From contig NZ_BBWK01000014.1 in assembly GCF_001463765.1 (NCBI RefSeq), positions 62,001 to 126,000 on the forward strand: a DNA stretch of 64,000 bases. The letters run 5' to 3'. Numbering within the stretch: the stretch's first letter is position 1; the number at the start of each line of letters is the position of its first letter. This stretch comes from Aureimonas sp. AU4 (GTDB lineage Bacteria > Pseudomonadota > Alphaproteobacteria > Rhizobiales > Rhizobiaceae). This document shows, one piece after another, positions 39,913-48,260 of this stretch. A program made the translations under genes and the position numbers. Below the pieces are notes generated by a model, which was not told the origin of the DNA, ran no database searches, and saw only the letters and a list, made by a program, of their open reading frames with translations.

Positions 39913-41798
39913 TCGCGGTTACCCATCTCCTGGGCGTCGGCCATCTCGCCCGGGCGGCGCTCCTCGGTCGGGGCCTCGTGGCCGCCGGCCACGAGGTCTG
40001 CCTCGCCAGCGGCGGCCGACCGGTCCCGAACCTCGACGTTTCCGGCCTGGGTCTCGTGCAGCTTCCCCCCGTCCACTGCCGCGACGCCGACTTCCGCGTC
40101 CTGTGGGGCGAGGATGGCCAGGTGCTGGACGATGCGCTGCGCGGCGCGCGGCGCGAGGCGCTGCTCGGCGCCTTCCACCGCACCCGTCCCGACGTGGTGG
40201 TGACGGAAACCTATCCCTTCGGTCGCCGGTCGCTGCGAGCCGAGTTCGAGGCGCTGGTCGCGGCCGCCTGGGACCGGCCCGACCGCCCGGCGCTCCTCGC
40301 ATCGGTGCGCGACATCCTGAACCCGCCCTCCAGGCCGGAAAAGGCGGCGTGGGCCGAGCGCGTCGTTGCGGAGCGCTACGACGGCGTCCTCGTCCACGGC
40401 GACCCAAGCGCCGTGCCGCTGGAGCGGTCCTGGCCGGTGGGCGAGGCTCTCCGCCCGCGCCTCCTCTACACGGGCTACGTCGCCGACCGCCCCGCGCTGC
40501 CCGGCGGGCCGCGCGGCCGGGAGATCGTGGTCTCGGGCGGCGGGGGCACCGCCGGCCTGCCGCTGTTTCGCGCAGCCGTCGCCGCCTCGCGCCTCGGCGG
40601 CGGGGAAGGGCCGCCCTGGCGCGTCCTCGTCGGCCACGGCGTGCCGGAGGCCGAGTTCGCCGCGTTGGCCGCCGGCGCCCACGAGCGGCTCGTGGTGGAG
40701 CGCGCGCGCCCCGACTTCCCGGCGCTTCTCGCCCGCGCCGCCGTGTCGGTCAGCCAGAGCGGCTACAACACGGTTTTGGATCTCTCCGCTGCCGGCACGC
40801 CGGCCGTCCTCGTGCCCTTCGAGGAGGGCTCGGAGCAAGAGCAGCGCCTGCGCGCCGAGGGGCTGGCGGCGTCGGGACGCGCCGTGCTCCTGCCCGCCGC
40901 CGATCTGTCGCCCGAGGCGCTGGTCCGCGCGGTGGAGACGGCTCGCGAACTTCCGCAAGGCGCCGGTGCGTCGGTGAACACGGAGGGCGTCGCGCGCAGC
41001 GTCGCGCTGGTCGAGGCGGCCGGCGCGCGCGCGCAGCAGACGGCGCAAGCCTGGGTCGCGCTCGGCTCGGCACTGGACGAGCGAGCGGCGTCCGGGCGCC
41101 CCGCGACCCTTTGGTGGCGCGACGACGACGCGGCCGAGCCCACCATGGCGCTGGACACGCTTCTCGCCCTCCATCGCCGGACAGGCGTGCCGCTGGCGCT
41201 CGCCGTCAGCCCGCACCTTGCGACGGACGCCCTGGCCCGGCGACTTGAGGGCGAGGACGCGGCGATCCTCGCCCACGGCATAGCGCACCTCAACCACGCG
41301 CCGCCGGGCGAGAAGCGGCGCGAGCTGGGGGGGCGTCCCGCCGACGAGATCCTGCCCGAGCTCGCCGAAGGGCTCGCCGCGCTCCGCCAACTCTTCGGCG
41401 CGCGGACGCTGCCTGTCCTCGTGCCGCCCTGGAACCGGATCGATGCAGGGCTCGTGCCGGGTCTGGCCGCGCTTGGCTATCGCGGCCTCTCGACCTTCGG
41501 CGCGAGATCCGGGGCCTCGCGCGACGGGCTCGCCGTCGCCAACACCCATTGCGACCCGATCCTCTGGCACGGCGGGCGAGGGCTGGCCGACGAGGCGGAA
41601 ACGCTTCGGAAGCTTGCCCGTGATCTCGCTCGCGACGAGCCGGTGGGTCTCCTGACCCACCATCTCGTCCACGACCCGGCGGTCTGGCGCTTCGCGGAGC
41701 AACTTCTGGAGCGCTTGGCGGCCCATCCCGGCGCGCGGTTCGCGGACGCCCGCGAGGTGTTCGACCTCCAACCCCCACACGAGGAGGCGCCGCGATGA
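39900..41798 (+). CDS. Fusion of MurG-like glycosyltransferase and atypical polysaccharide deacetylase
   Basis: A 632-residue two-domain protein. Residues 1-370 are a GT28/MurG-like GT-B transferase: LIAVTHLLGVGHLARAALLG at the N terminus, REIVVSGGGGTAGLPLFRAA, and the donor-binding SVSQSGYNTVLDLSAAGTPA. Residues 385-632 are a deacetylase-like domain paralogous to the protein at 25512: PATLWWRDDDAAEPTM, LAHGIAHLNHAP, VLVPPWNRIDAG, VGLLTHHLVHD. The fusion suggests that one enzyme adds a sugar and the other removes an acetyl group from it. Start at ATG 39900. It overlaps the dehydrogenase gene by 4 bases. Confidence 0.88.
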   Translation: MRVLIAVTHLLGVGHLARAALLGRGLVAAGHEVCLASGGRPVPNLDVSGLGLVQLPPVHCRDADFRVLWGEDGQVLDDALRGARREALLGAFHRTRPDVVVTETYPFGRRSLRAEFEALVAAAWDRPDRPALLASVRDILNPPSRPEKAAWAERVVAERYDGVLVHGDPSAVPLERSWPVGEALRPRLLYTGYVADRPALPGGPRGREIVVSGGGGTAGLPLFRAAVAASRLGGGEGPPWRVLVGHGVPEAEFAALAAGAHERLVVERARPDFPALLARAAVSVSQSGYNTVLDLSAAGTPAVLVPFEEGSEQEQRLRAEGLAASGRAVLLPAADLSPEALVRAVETARELPQGAGASVNTEGVARSVALVEAAGARAQQTAQAWVALGSALDERAASGRPATLWWRDDDAAEPTMALDTLLALHRRTGVPLALAVSPHLATDALARRLEGEDAAILAHGIAHLNHAPPGEKRRELGGRPADEILPELAEGLAALRQLFGARTLPVLVPPWNRIDAGLVPGLAALGYRGLSTFGARSGASRDGLAVANTHCDPILWHGGRGLADEAETLRKLARDLARDEPVGLLTHHLVHDPAVWRFAEQLLERLAAHPGARFADAREVFDLQPPHEEAPR

Positions 41799-43144
41799 GC
41801 GAGGCCCCGACGAACCCCCATGCCGCCGAGCTTCTCGCGCGCATCCGCCGGCGCGAGGCGCGCGTCGGCATCATCGGGCTCGGCTATGTCGGCCTGCCTC
41901 TGGCGCTGGCGCTCTGCCGCGCCGGCTTTCCGGTGCTCGGGTTCGACATCGACGAGCGCCGCGTCGCGCTCCTGAACCGGGGCGAGAGCGGCATCCGCCA
42001 CATCGCCTCCGACGCGATCCGCGAGGCGATCGCCGAGAACCGCTTCGAGGCGACGGCGGATTTTACGCGCCTCGGCGAGGCGGACGCCGTCCTGATCTGC
42101 GTGCCCACCCCGCTCACGCGCCAGCGCGAGCCCGATCTCGGCTTCGTGGAGCGCGCGAGCCGCCAGATCGCGCAAGTGCTGCGGCCCGGCCAGCTGGTCG
42201 TCCTGGAATCCACCACCTGGCCCGGCACGACGCTCGAGGTCGTGAAGCCGATCCTGGAGCGGGGCGGCGAGCGATCGGGCGAAACCTTCTTCCTTGCCTT
42301 CTCGCCGGAGCGCGAGGATCCCGGCAACCCGGACTACGGCACGCGCGACATCCCGAAGATCGTGGGCGGCGACGGCGCGGACGCGCTTCTTCTCGCCGAC
42401 GCGCTCTACGGCGCGGCCATGGCCTCCACCGTGCCGGTCCCCAGCCCCTCGGTCGCCGAGGCCGTGAAGCTCACCGAGAACATCTTCCGCTCGGTCAACA
42501 TCGCCCTCGTGAACGAGCTGAAGGTCGTTTACGACGCCATGGGCATCGACATCTGGGACGTGATCGGGGCCGCCGCCACCAAGCCCTTCGGCTTCATGCC
42601 CTTCCAGCCGGGGCCGGGCCTGGGCGGCCACTGCATCCCGATCGACCCCTTCTACCTCGCCTGGAAGGCGCGCGAGTTCGAGGTGCCGACGCGCTTCATC
42701 GAACTGGCCGGCGAGATCAACACGGCCATGCCCCGCCACGTGGTGGACCGCCTGGCCGAAGCGCTCGACCGGCGATTCCGGCGCGGGCTCAACGGGGCCG
42801 AGATCCTCGTGCTCGGCGTCGCCTACAAGCGCAATGTCGAGGACACGCGCGAGAGCGCCTCGTTCCGCCTGATCGAGATCCTGGAGGACCGGGGCGCCGT
42901 GACGCGCTACCACGACCCCCACGTGCCCGAGATCGGGCCGACGCGCGAGCACGCGGCGCTCGCAGGCCGTCGCTCGGTCGAGCTGACGCCCGAGACGGTG
43001 GCCGGCTTCGACGCGGTGCTCGTCGCCACCGACCACGACGACGTGGACTACGCGCTGGTGGCCCGCCACATGCGGCTCGGCCTCGATACGCGCAACGCCT
43101 TTGCCAGGCGCGGGCTCGACCTCGGTCGCGTCGTCAAGGCCTGA
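41795..43144 (+). CDS. Nucleotide-sugar dehydrogenase (UDP-GlcNAc/UDP-glucose type)
   Basis: Oxidises a UDP-sugar at C6 to the uronic acid, supplying a charged residue for polysaccharide. The 449 residues carry the NAD-binding loop VGIIGLGYVGLPLALALCRA, the substrate loop FSPEREDPGNPDYGTRDIPK, the helix AEAVKLTENIFRSVNIALVN, and the catalytic Cys in GPGLGGHCIPIDPFYLAWKA. The GHCIPIDP form with the NPDYGTRDIPKIVGG segment resembles WbpA/WecC-type UDP-N-acetylhexosamine dehydrogenases more than Ugd, but the substrate is not settled. The stop overlaps the convergent glycosyltransferase by 11 bases. Confidence 0.93.
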   Translation: MSEAPTNPHAAELLARIRRREARVGIIGLGYVGLPLALALCRAGFPVLGFDIDERRVALLNRGESGIRHIASDAIREAIAENRFEATADFTRLGEADAVLICVPTPLTRQREPDLGFVERASRQIAQVLRPGQLVVLESTTWPGTTLEVVKPILERGGERSGETFFLAFSPEREDPGNPDYGTRDIPKIVGGDGADALLLADALYGAAMASTVPVPSPSVAEAVKLTENIFRSVNIALVNELKVVYDAMGIDIWDVIGAAATKPFGFMPFQPGPGLGGHCIPIDPFYLAWKAREFEVPTRFIELAGEINTAMPRHVVDRLAEALDRRFRRGLNGAEILVLGVAYKRNVEDTRESASFRLIEILEDRGAVTRYHDPHVPEIGPTREHAALAGRRSVELTPETVAGFDAVLVATDHDDVDYALVARHMRLGLDTRNAFARRGLDLGRVVKA

Positions 43145-44429
43145 CGGGCGGCGTGGCGGCGAGGCTCTCGTCCAGGAGCCGCGTGAGCGTCGCGATGCCC
43201 GTGTCGAGCGAGAAGTCGCGGCGAAGGCGCTCGAACGCGGCGAGGCCGAAGCGCTCGCGCGTCGCCGGGTCTGCGATCGTCTCGCCGAGCACCCGTGCGA
43301 GAGCCTCGGGCTCGGCGGGCGGGACGAGCCGGCCGGTCTCGCCGTCGGTGACGAATTCCGGCACGCCCGCGTAGCGCGTCGACACGATGGCGAGCCCTTG
43401 GCTGGCCGCCTCCATCAGGACGTTGGGCAGCCCGTCGCGATCGCCCGCGTCCCCTTCGCGGCAGGCGAGCGCGAAGAGGTCGGCCTCGCGCAGCGCCGCG
43501 ATCACCGCGTCCTGCGGCTGCGAGCCGCGCCATTCGATGCGATCCGACAGGCCGAGCGTGTCCGCCTGCGCCTTCAGCGCCGTCTTGAGCTCGCCCGAGC
43601 CGACATGGACGAGGCGCCAGTGCCGGTCGGCGGGAAGGCTTGCCAGCGCGCCGAGAAGGTCGCCGAACCCCTTCTTGGCGACCATGCGCCCGACCGTCAC
43701 GATCCGCACGGGGTCGGCCGGGTCGCGCCCGTCGCGCGCCGCGGCGCGCTCGGGCGGCGGGGGAAAGCGCGACAGGTCGAGCCCGTGATAGGCGAGGCGC
43801 ACGCGGTCCGGGTCGCCCGGCGGCGAGAGGCGCCGCAGCTCCTCGAATCCCTGCCGCGTGCAGGTCACGCCGAAGCGGCTTTCGGCGATCTTCTCGCGCT
43901 TCTCCCAGTCCGAGGTGGTCCAGATGTCCTTGGCATGGGCCGAGAAGCTGAACGTGCCGGCGCGAAGAAGCGAGGCGTAGCGCGCGACCGAGGCGGGCGT
44001 ATGGAGGAAGTGGACGTAGATATGGGGAAGCGCGGGGTCGAGCTCGCGCGCCAGGACCAGCGCCTGGCCGAGCCGGCGCATCCGGTTGGGCGAGGGGTCG
44101 CGCCGCAGATCGCGCAGCGCCGCCCGCAGGAAGGCGCGCCATCCCGGCAGGCGGCGCGCGTGGAGGAGGCCGCGCAGGACGCGTAAGGGCTGGCGGTAGA
44201 GATATTCCGGCAGGTAGTGGACGCTCGCCCGGATGCGCCGGTGCAGCTCGTGCAGCGCCCCGTCGGTCGGCTCGCGCAGGGACCAGATCTCGATCGCGAA
44301 GCCCGCCGCCTCCAGCGCCAGGATCTCCTGCGCGACGAAGGTCTCCGACAGGCGCGGATAGCCCTTCACCACGACCGCCAGATGCCGCGCCGGCGCGCCC
44401 GGCAGGGCGGCGTCGCTCTCGGCCCTCAT
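43134..44429 (-). CDS. GT4-type glycosyltransferase
   Basis: A 431-residue GT-B glycosyltransferase typical of exopolysaccharide loci. It opens with VVVKGYPRLSETFVAQEILA, a conserved start of colanic-acid-type transferases. FSFSAHAKDIWTTSDWEKRE lies at the end of the first domain, and VRIVTVGRMVAKKGFGDLLG plus DGLPNVLMEAASQGLAIVST (E7E-like motif region) in the second. It is coupled by ATGA to the upstream GT28-like gene and runs toward the dehydrogenase. Confidence 0.92.
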   Translation of the reverse strand: MRAESDAALPGAPARHLAVVVKGYPRLSETFVAQEILALEAAGFAIEIWSLREPTDGALHELHRRIRASVHYLPEYLYRQPLRVLRGLLHARRLPGWRAFLRAALRDLRRDPSPNRMRRLGQALVLARELDPALPHIYVHFLHTPASVARYASLLRAGTFSFSAHAKDIWTTSDWEKREKIAESRFGVTCTRQGFEELRRLSPPGDPDRVRLAYHGLDLSRFPPPPERAAARDGRDPADPVRIVTVGRMVAKKGFGDLLGALASLPADRHWRLVHVGSGELKTALKAQADTLGLSDRIEWRGSQPQDAVIAALREADLFALACREGDAGDRDGLPNVLMEAASQGLAIVSTRYAGVPEFVTDGETGRLVPPAEPEALARVLGETIADPATRERFGLAAFERLRRDFSLDTGIATLTRLLDESLAATPPVRP

Positions 44430-45688
44430 GCGCGGACGGCGCTCAGCCCGGCGCGCTTCGTTTCGGGATGCAGGAGGGCATGGGTCGCCTCCTCGATCCG
44501 GTCGAGCCCGTCGAGAAGGCCCGGCGGGAAGCTCGCCGAGGGCAGGGGCTGGCGGGCGAGCGCGCGGATCGCCTCGGCCATGACGCGCGGGTCGCGCCGC
44601 CCGCCCGGCTCCAGCATGGCGCCGTCCAGCATGGCGACGAGGCCGAGCTCGGCGGCGCGCTCGGCCCGGATCGTCTGCTCGAGGCGCGGCGTGCGGCGCG
44701 GCACGATCAGCGCGCGCTTGTCGAACGACAGGATCTCGCAGAACGTGTTGTAGCCGCCCATGGCGATCACGCCCTCGGAGCGCTGCATGAGATACTCGAT
44801 CTTGGTGTCGAAGGTGATCGCGTCGACGCGCGGAAGCTGCGCGATGCGCTCCATGAAGGCGGCCCGGCGCGAGCGGGGAATGAAGGGGCCGAACACCAGA
44901 AGCGCGCCGAGCGGGATCTCGCCGTCCGCCTCGTAGGCCGAGATCACCCAGTCGATGAGTTCCTCGCCGTCGCCCCCGCCGCCCGTCGTCACCAGCGCGA
45001 AGGGCTCGCGCGTCAGGCGCGGATAGCGCGTGGTCTGGGGGCGGGGCGGCAGCTCGCGGCGGATATAGCCGGTGTAGTTGATGCGCCGCGCCACCGCCTC
45101 GGGAAGGTCGAAGGGGGCGAGCGGCTCGTGGATCTCGCGCAGGCCGTAGATCCAGATCTCGTCGTAGAAGCGCTCCAGCGCGTTGAGCGCTCCCTTGCGC
45201 CGCCACTCGGGCACGATCACCTCCGGCTCGTCCAGGATGTCGCGAAGGCCGAGCACGATGCGCGTGCCCGCCGCGCGCAGGTAGGCGAGCGTGTCGAGCA
45301 GCTCGTCGCGGAAGCCCGCCGGCTCCTTGTCGACGATTAGGATGTCGGGCTGCAGGCTGCGGGCGGTCGCCATGATCACGGCCGCGCGCATCGCCACCGT
45401 TTCCTCGAGGTCCAGCGAGAGGCTGGAGGTCGAGTAGGTGCCGTCCGGCAGCTTCACCACGCCCGGCACGCGCACGAAGTCGATGCCGTCGCCGAACTCG
45501 AAGCTGCCGATCATCGGCGAGCCCGAGATGATCACGATCGAGGGCCGCCCGAGCCCGGGGGCCAGGCGGTTGGCGATGGCGCGGCATCGCCGGATATGGC
45601 CGAGCCCGAACGTGTCGTGGCTGTAGATGAGGATGCGAGGGGCCCGCGCGGGTTCGCGTCGATCGGCCGGAAAGGGCGAATTCAGCAT
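44426..45688 (-). CDS. GT28/MurG-like glycosyltransferase
   Basis: A 420-residue GT-B protein. ILIYSHDTFGLGHIRRCRAI at the N terminus is the nucleotide-sugar transferase start also seen, in altered form, in the fusion protein at 39900. FALVTTGGGGDGEELIDWVI and GVIAMGGYNTFCEILSFDKR form the donor site. It lacks membrane segments. Start taken at ATG 45688 (MLNSPFPADR); a GTG at 45733 adds 15 residues that look non-coding. It is the first gene of the leftward glycosyltransferase pair, divergent from a cyclic-di-GMP gene. Confidence 0.88.
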   Translation of the reverse strand: MLNSPFPADRREPARAPRILIYSHDTFGLGHIRRCRAIANRLAPGLGRPSIVIISGSPMIGSFEFGDGIDFVRVPGVVKLPDGTYSTSSLSLDLEETVAMRAAVIMATARSLQPDILIVDKEPAGFRDELLDTLAYLRAAGTRIVLGLRDILDEPEVIVPEWRRKGALNALERFYDEIWIYGLREIHEPLAPFDLPEAVARRINYTGYIRRELPPRPQTTRYPRLTREPFALVTTGGGGDGEELIDWVISAYEADGEIPLGALLVFGPFIPRSRRAAFMERIAQLPRVDAITFDTKIEYLMQRSEGVIAMGGYNTFCEILSFDKRALIVPRRTPRLEQTIRAERAAELGLVAMLDGAMLEPGGRRDPRVMAEAIRALARQPLPSASFPPGLLDGLDRIEEATHALLHPETKRAGLSAVRA

Positions 45689-45872
45689 ATGCGGATTCTC
45701 GAAGCTCGTCCTGCCGTGCCCGACCGTTTGCACCCATACTACGCCGCTTGGGGCCGGACGGGAAATCCGGTCTGCACAGGAAAACGAAAGCCGGGCTTTC
45801 GGCGGCCTTACGTTTGATCAACCATGTCCCTGAGGGGCTTGGTCACATCATTCCCCTAGCGTGCGCTGCGTC
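45689..45872. promoter_or_regulatory. Divergent region between glycosyltransferase and c-di-GMP genes
   Basis: This 184-base gap is locally less G+C-rich than its surroundings. It contains CGAAAGCC-G-GGCTTTCG (45785-45801), an 8-base perfect inverted repeat with one central base that could be an operator or a small hairpin. No convincing -35/-10 pair was found by eye. Confidence 0.4.
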
Positions 45873-48239
45873 ATGATCGCCTCGCTCGTCTCCCTGGCCG
45901 CCGACCATTCCCTCGGCTTCGTCGCGGCCGCCCTGGCCATCTGCCTCGTCGGCGGCTGGCTTCTGGCCGACATCATGCGCACAGCGAGCGCGACGCGCGC
46001 GCGCTACCAGCGGCTCTGGCTACCGGGGCTGGCGCTGGTCGCGGGCGTCACGGTCTGGACGACGCACTTCATCGCCATGCTCGGCTACAGGCCGGATCTC
46101 CTGCTCGGCTTCGACGGGGCGACCACGCTTCTCTCGGCGATCGCGGCGATCGTGGGGGTCGGCGTCCCGCTCGCGCTCTCGGTCCGCGTCGAGCACTTCG
46201 CGATTCGGGCCGCGCTCGGCGCCCTGGCCGGGCTCGGCATCGGGGTGATGCACCAGACCGGCATGGCGGCGATCGAGGGGTGCCTGCGCGAGACGCCGAT
46301 CGCCGTGAGCGTGGCCGCGTCGGGCCTGGGCGCCGCCTGTCTGGCGCTCGCGCGCGGACGGCCCGCGATCGGGCGCTCGCGCTGGCGGACCTGCGCGCTC
46401 TTCACGCTCGCGGTGACCGGCGCCCACTTCGCCTCGCTCGCCGGCACGACGATCACCGCGATCGACGGCGCGCGGGAGGGGGCGGACCACGGCATCCTCC
46501 TCAGCCTCTTCACCGCGATCGGCGCGGCCGTCCTGTTTCTGGGCGCCTTCGTCACGATCCTGGCCGCCAAGCGGTTCGACGCGCAGGAGCGGGCCCATTC
46601 GGCGATCCTGTCGACCGCGCTCGAGAACATGTCGAACGGGCTCCTCTACTTCGACGAGCTCAGCCGCCTGCAGCTCTTCAACCATCGCTACGCCGAGATC
46701 TTCGAGGTTGACGCCGCCGTCTTTCGCCTCGGCATGTCGCCGGGCGAGGTGATCGGCGCGATCGGCGACGCGAAGGGCTGGAGCGCCGAGCGGCGCCTGC
46801 GCGCCTGCGCGCGGGCCGAGGAATGGATGGGCGGAAGCCATCAGACGCTGTTCGACTACGTGATGGACAATGGCCGCACGATGGAGATCGAGCTGCGGCC
46901 CGTGGCGACGGGCGGCGTGGTGATGACCTTCGACGACGTCACCAAGGATCGCGAGGCGCAGCGCCGCATCGCCGAGCTCGTGTTCCAGGACCCGCTCACG
47001 CGCCTCGCCAACCGGCGCGCGCTGCAGCAGCGCATGGAGGAGAACTTCCACCCCAAGCAGCGCTTCCAGCTCCTGATGGTGGATCTCGACCGGTTCAAGG
47101 CCGTCAACGACACCTACGGCCACGGGGCGGGCGACGCGCTCCTGGTGCAGGTCGCGCAGCGCATCCTGGCGGTGGTCGGGGCGTCGGGCTTCACCGCGCG
47201 GCTGGGCGGCGACGAGCTGGCCATCCTCGTCCACGACGAGCCGGCGCGCGCCGTCGAGATCGCCGCGCGCATCGTCGAGACCGTCGCGCGGCCCTTCGTG
47301 GTCGACGGGTTCAGCGTCTCGATCGGCTGCAGCATCGGCCTGTGCGGCTCGGCCGAGGCGCGCGACGCGACGGAGCTGCTGCAAAGGGCCGATATCGCGC
47401 TTTACGAGAGCAAGCGCCGGGGACGGGGGCGCGTGTCCAGCTATCGCATCGGCATGCTGGAAGCGGTGGCCGAGCAGCAGGTGCTCGAGAACGACCTGCG
47501 CACGGCAATGGAGCGGGGCCAGCTGCACCTCGCCTATCAGCCGATCCTGTCGCTCGAAGCGGATCGCGTCAGCGGCCGCGAGGCCCTGATCCGCTGGGAG
47601 CACCCGCTCCACGGCGCCGTCGAGCCCGCGCGCTTCGTGCCGCTCGCCGAAGAGACCGGCCAGATCATCGAGATCGGCCGATGGGTCCTCGAGGAGGCGT
47701 GCCGCGAGGCCTCGACCTGGCAGGAGGGCTTGAGCGTCTCGGTCAACGTCTCGGCCGTGCAACTGCGCTCGCCGCTCTTCCTGTCGCACCTCACCCAGGC
47801 GCTCAACCGCAGCGGACTGCCGGCCTCGCGCCTCGAGATCGACATGACCGAGACGGCGATCGTGGAGGACGGGGCGCAGGTCGCGGGCGTGCTCCATGCC
47901 GTCCGCCAGCTCGGGGTGCGCGTGGCCATGGACGACTTCGGCACGGGCAACTCGTCGCTGGCGCACCTTCGCGACTTTCCGCTCGACCGCATCAAGATCG
48001 ACCCGCTCTTCGTCGCGACCGCCGACAGCGACCGGCATTCGCTGGCGGTGCTGCGCGGCATGACGCAGATCGCGCGCGACATGCGCATCGAGATCCTGGC
48101 CGAAGGGGTCGAGACGCAGGCGCAGATGGACCTCGTCGCCGCGGTCGGCTGCGACGCGGCGCAGGGCTTCCTGATCGGCCGCCCCGAGCGGCTGGAAGCC
48201 GGGCGCGGGGCGCTCGCCCGGCACGGCTCGGCGGCCTGA
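45873..48239 (+). CDS. MHYT-PAS-GGDEF-EAL cyclic-di-GMP signalling protein
   Basis: A 788-residue membrane protein. The first ~235 residues are an MHYT sensor with seven helices; the three motifs are present in variant form (VWTTHFIAML, GVMHQTGMAA, TGAHFASLAG), thought to bind copper for O2, CO or NO sensing. A PAS-like segment follows (LENMSNGLLYFDELSRLQLF). The GGDEF domain has RLGGDELAIL in place of GG[DE]EF, so cyclase activity is uncertain. The EAL domain keeps REALIRWEHPLHG, DMTETAIVEDGAQ and DDFGTGNSSLAHLRDFPLDR, consistent with an active c-di-GMP phosphodiesterase. Start taken at ATG 45873; GTG 45861 is 4 codons upstream. It lies beside polysaccharide genes. Confidence 0.93.
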   Translation: MIASLVSLAADHSLGFVAAALAICLVGGWLLADIMRTASATRARYQRLWLPGLALVAGVTVWTTHFIAMLGYRPDLLLGFDGATTLLSAIAAIVGVGVPLALSVRVEHFAIRAALGALAGLGIGVMHQTGMAAIEGCLRETPIAVSVAASGLGAACLALARGRPAIGRSRWRTCALFTLAVTGAHFASLAGTTITAIDGAREGADHGILLSLFTAIGAAVLFLGAFVTILAAKRFDAQERAHSAILSTALENMSNGLLYFDELSRLQLFNHRYAEIFEVDAAVFRLGMSPGEVIGAIGDAKGWSAERRLRACARAEEWMGGSHQTLFDYVMDNGRTMEIELRPVATGGVVMTFDDVTKDREAQRRIAELVFQDPLTRLANRRALQQRMEENFHPKQRFQLLMVDLDRFKAVNDTYGHGAGDALLVQVAQRILAVVGASGFTARLGGDELAILVHDEPARAVEIAARIVETVARPFVVDGFSVSIGCSIGLCGSAEARDATELLQRADIALYESKRRGRGRVSSYRIGMLEAVAEQQVLENDLRTAMERGQLHLAYQPILSLEADRVSGREALIRWEHPLHGAVEPARFVPLAEETGQIIEIGRWVLEEACREASTWQEGLSVSVNVSAVQLRSPLFLSHLTQALNRSGLPASRLEIDMTETAIVEDGAQVAGVLHAVRQLGVRVAMDDFGTGNSSLAHLRDFPLDRIKIDPLFVATADSDRHSLAVLRGMTQIARDMRIEILAEGVETQAQMDLVAAVGCDAAQGFLIGRPERLEAGRGALARHGSAA

Positions 48240-48260
48240 CGGGCGCGGCGCGATCCCTCG

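Noticed and set aside
46020-48224. A 734-residue minus-strand frame over the GGDEF-EAL gene
   Set aside because: Mirror frame of a clear MHYT-GGDEF-EAL protein.
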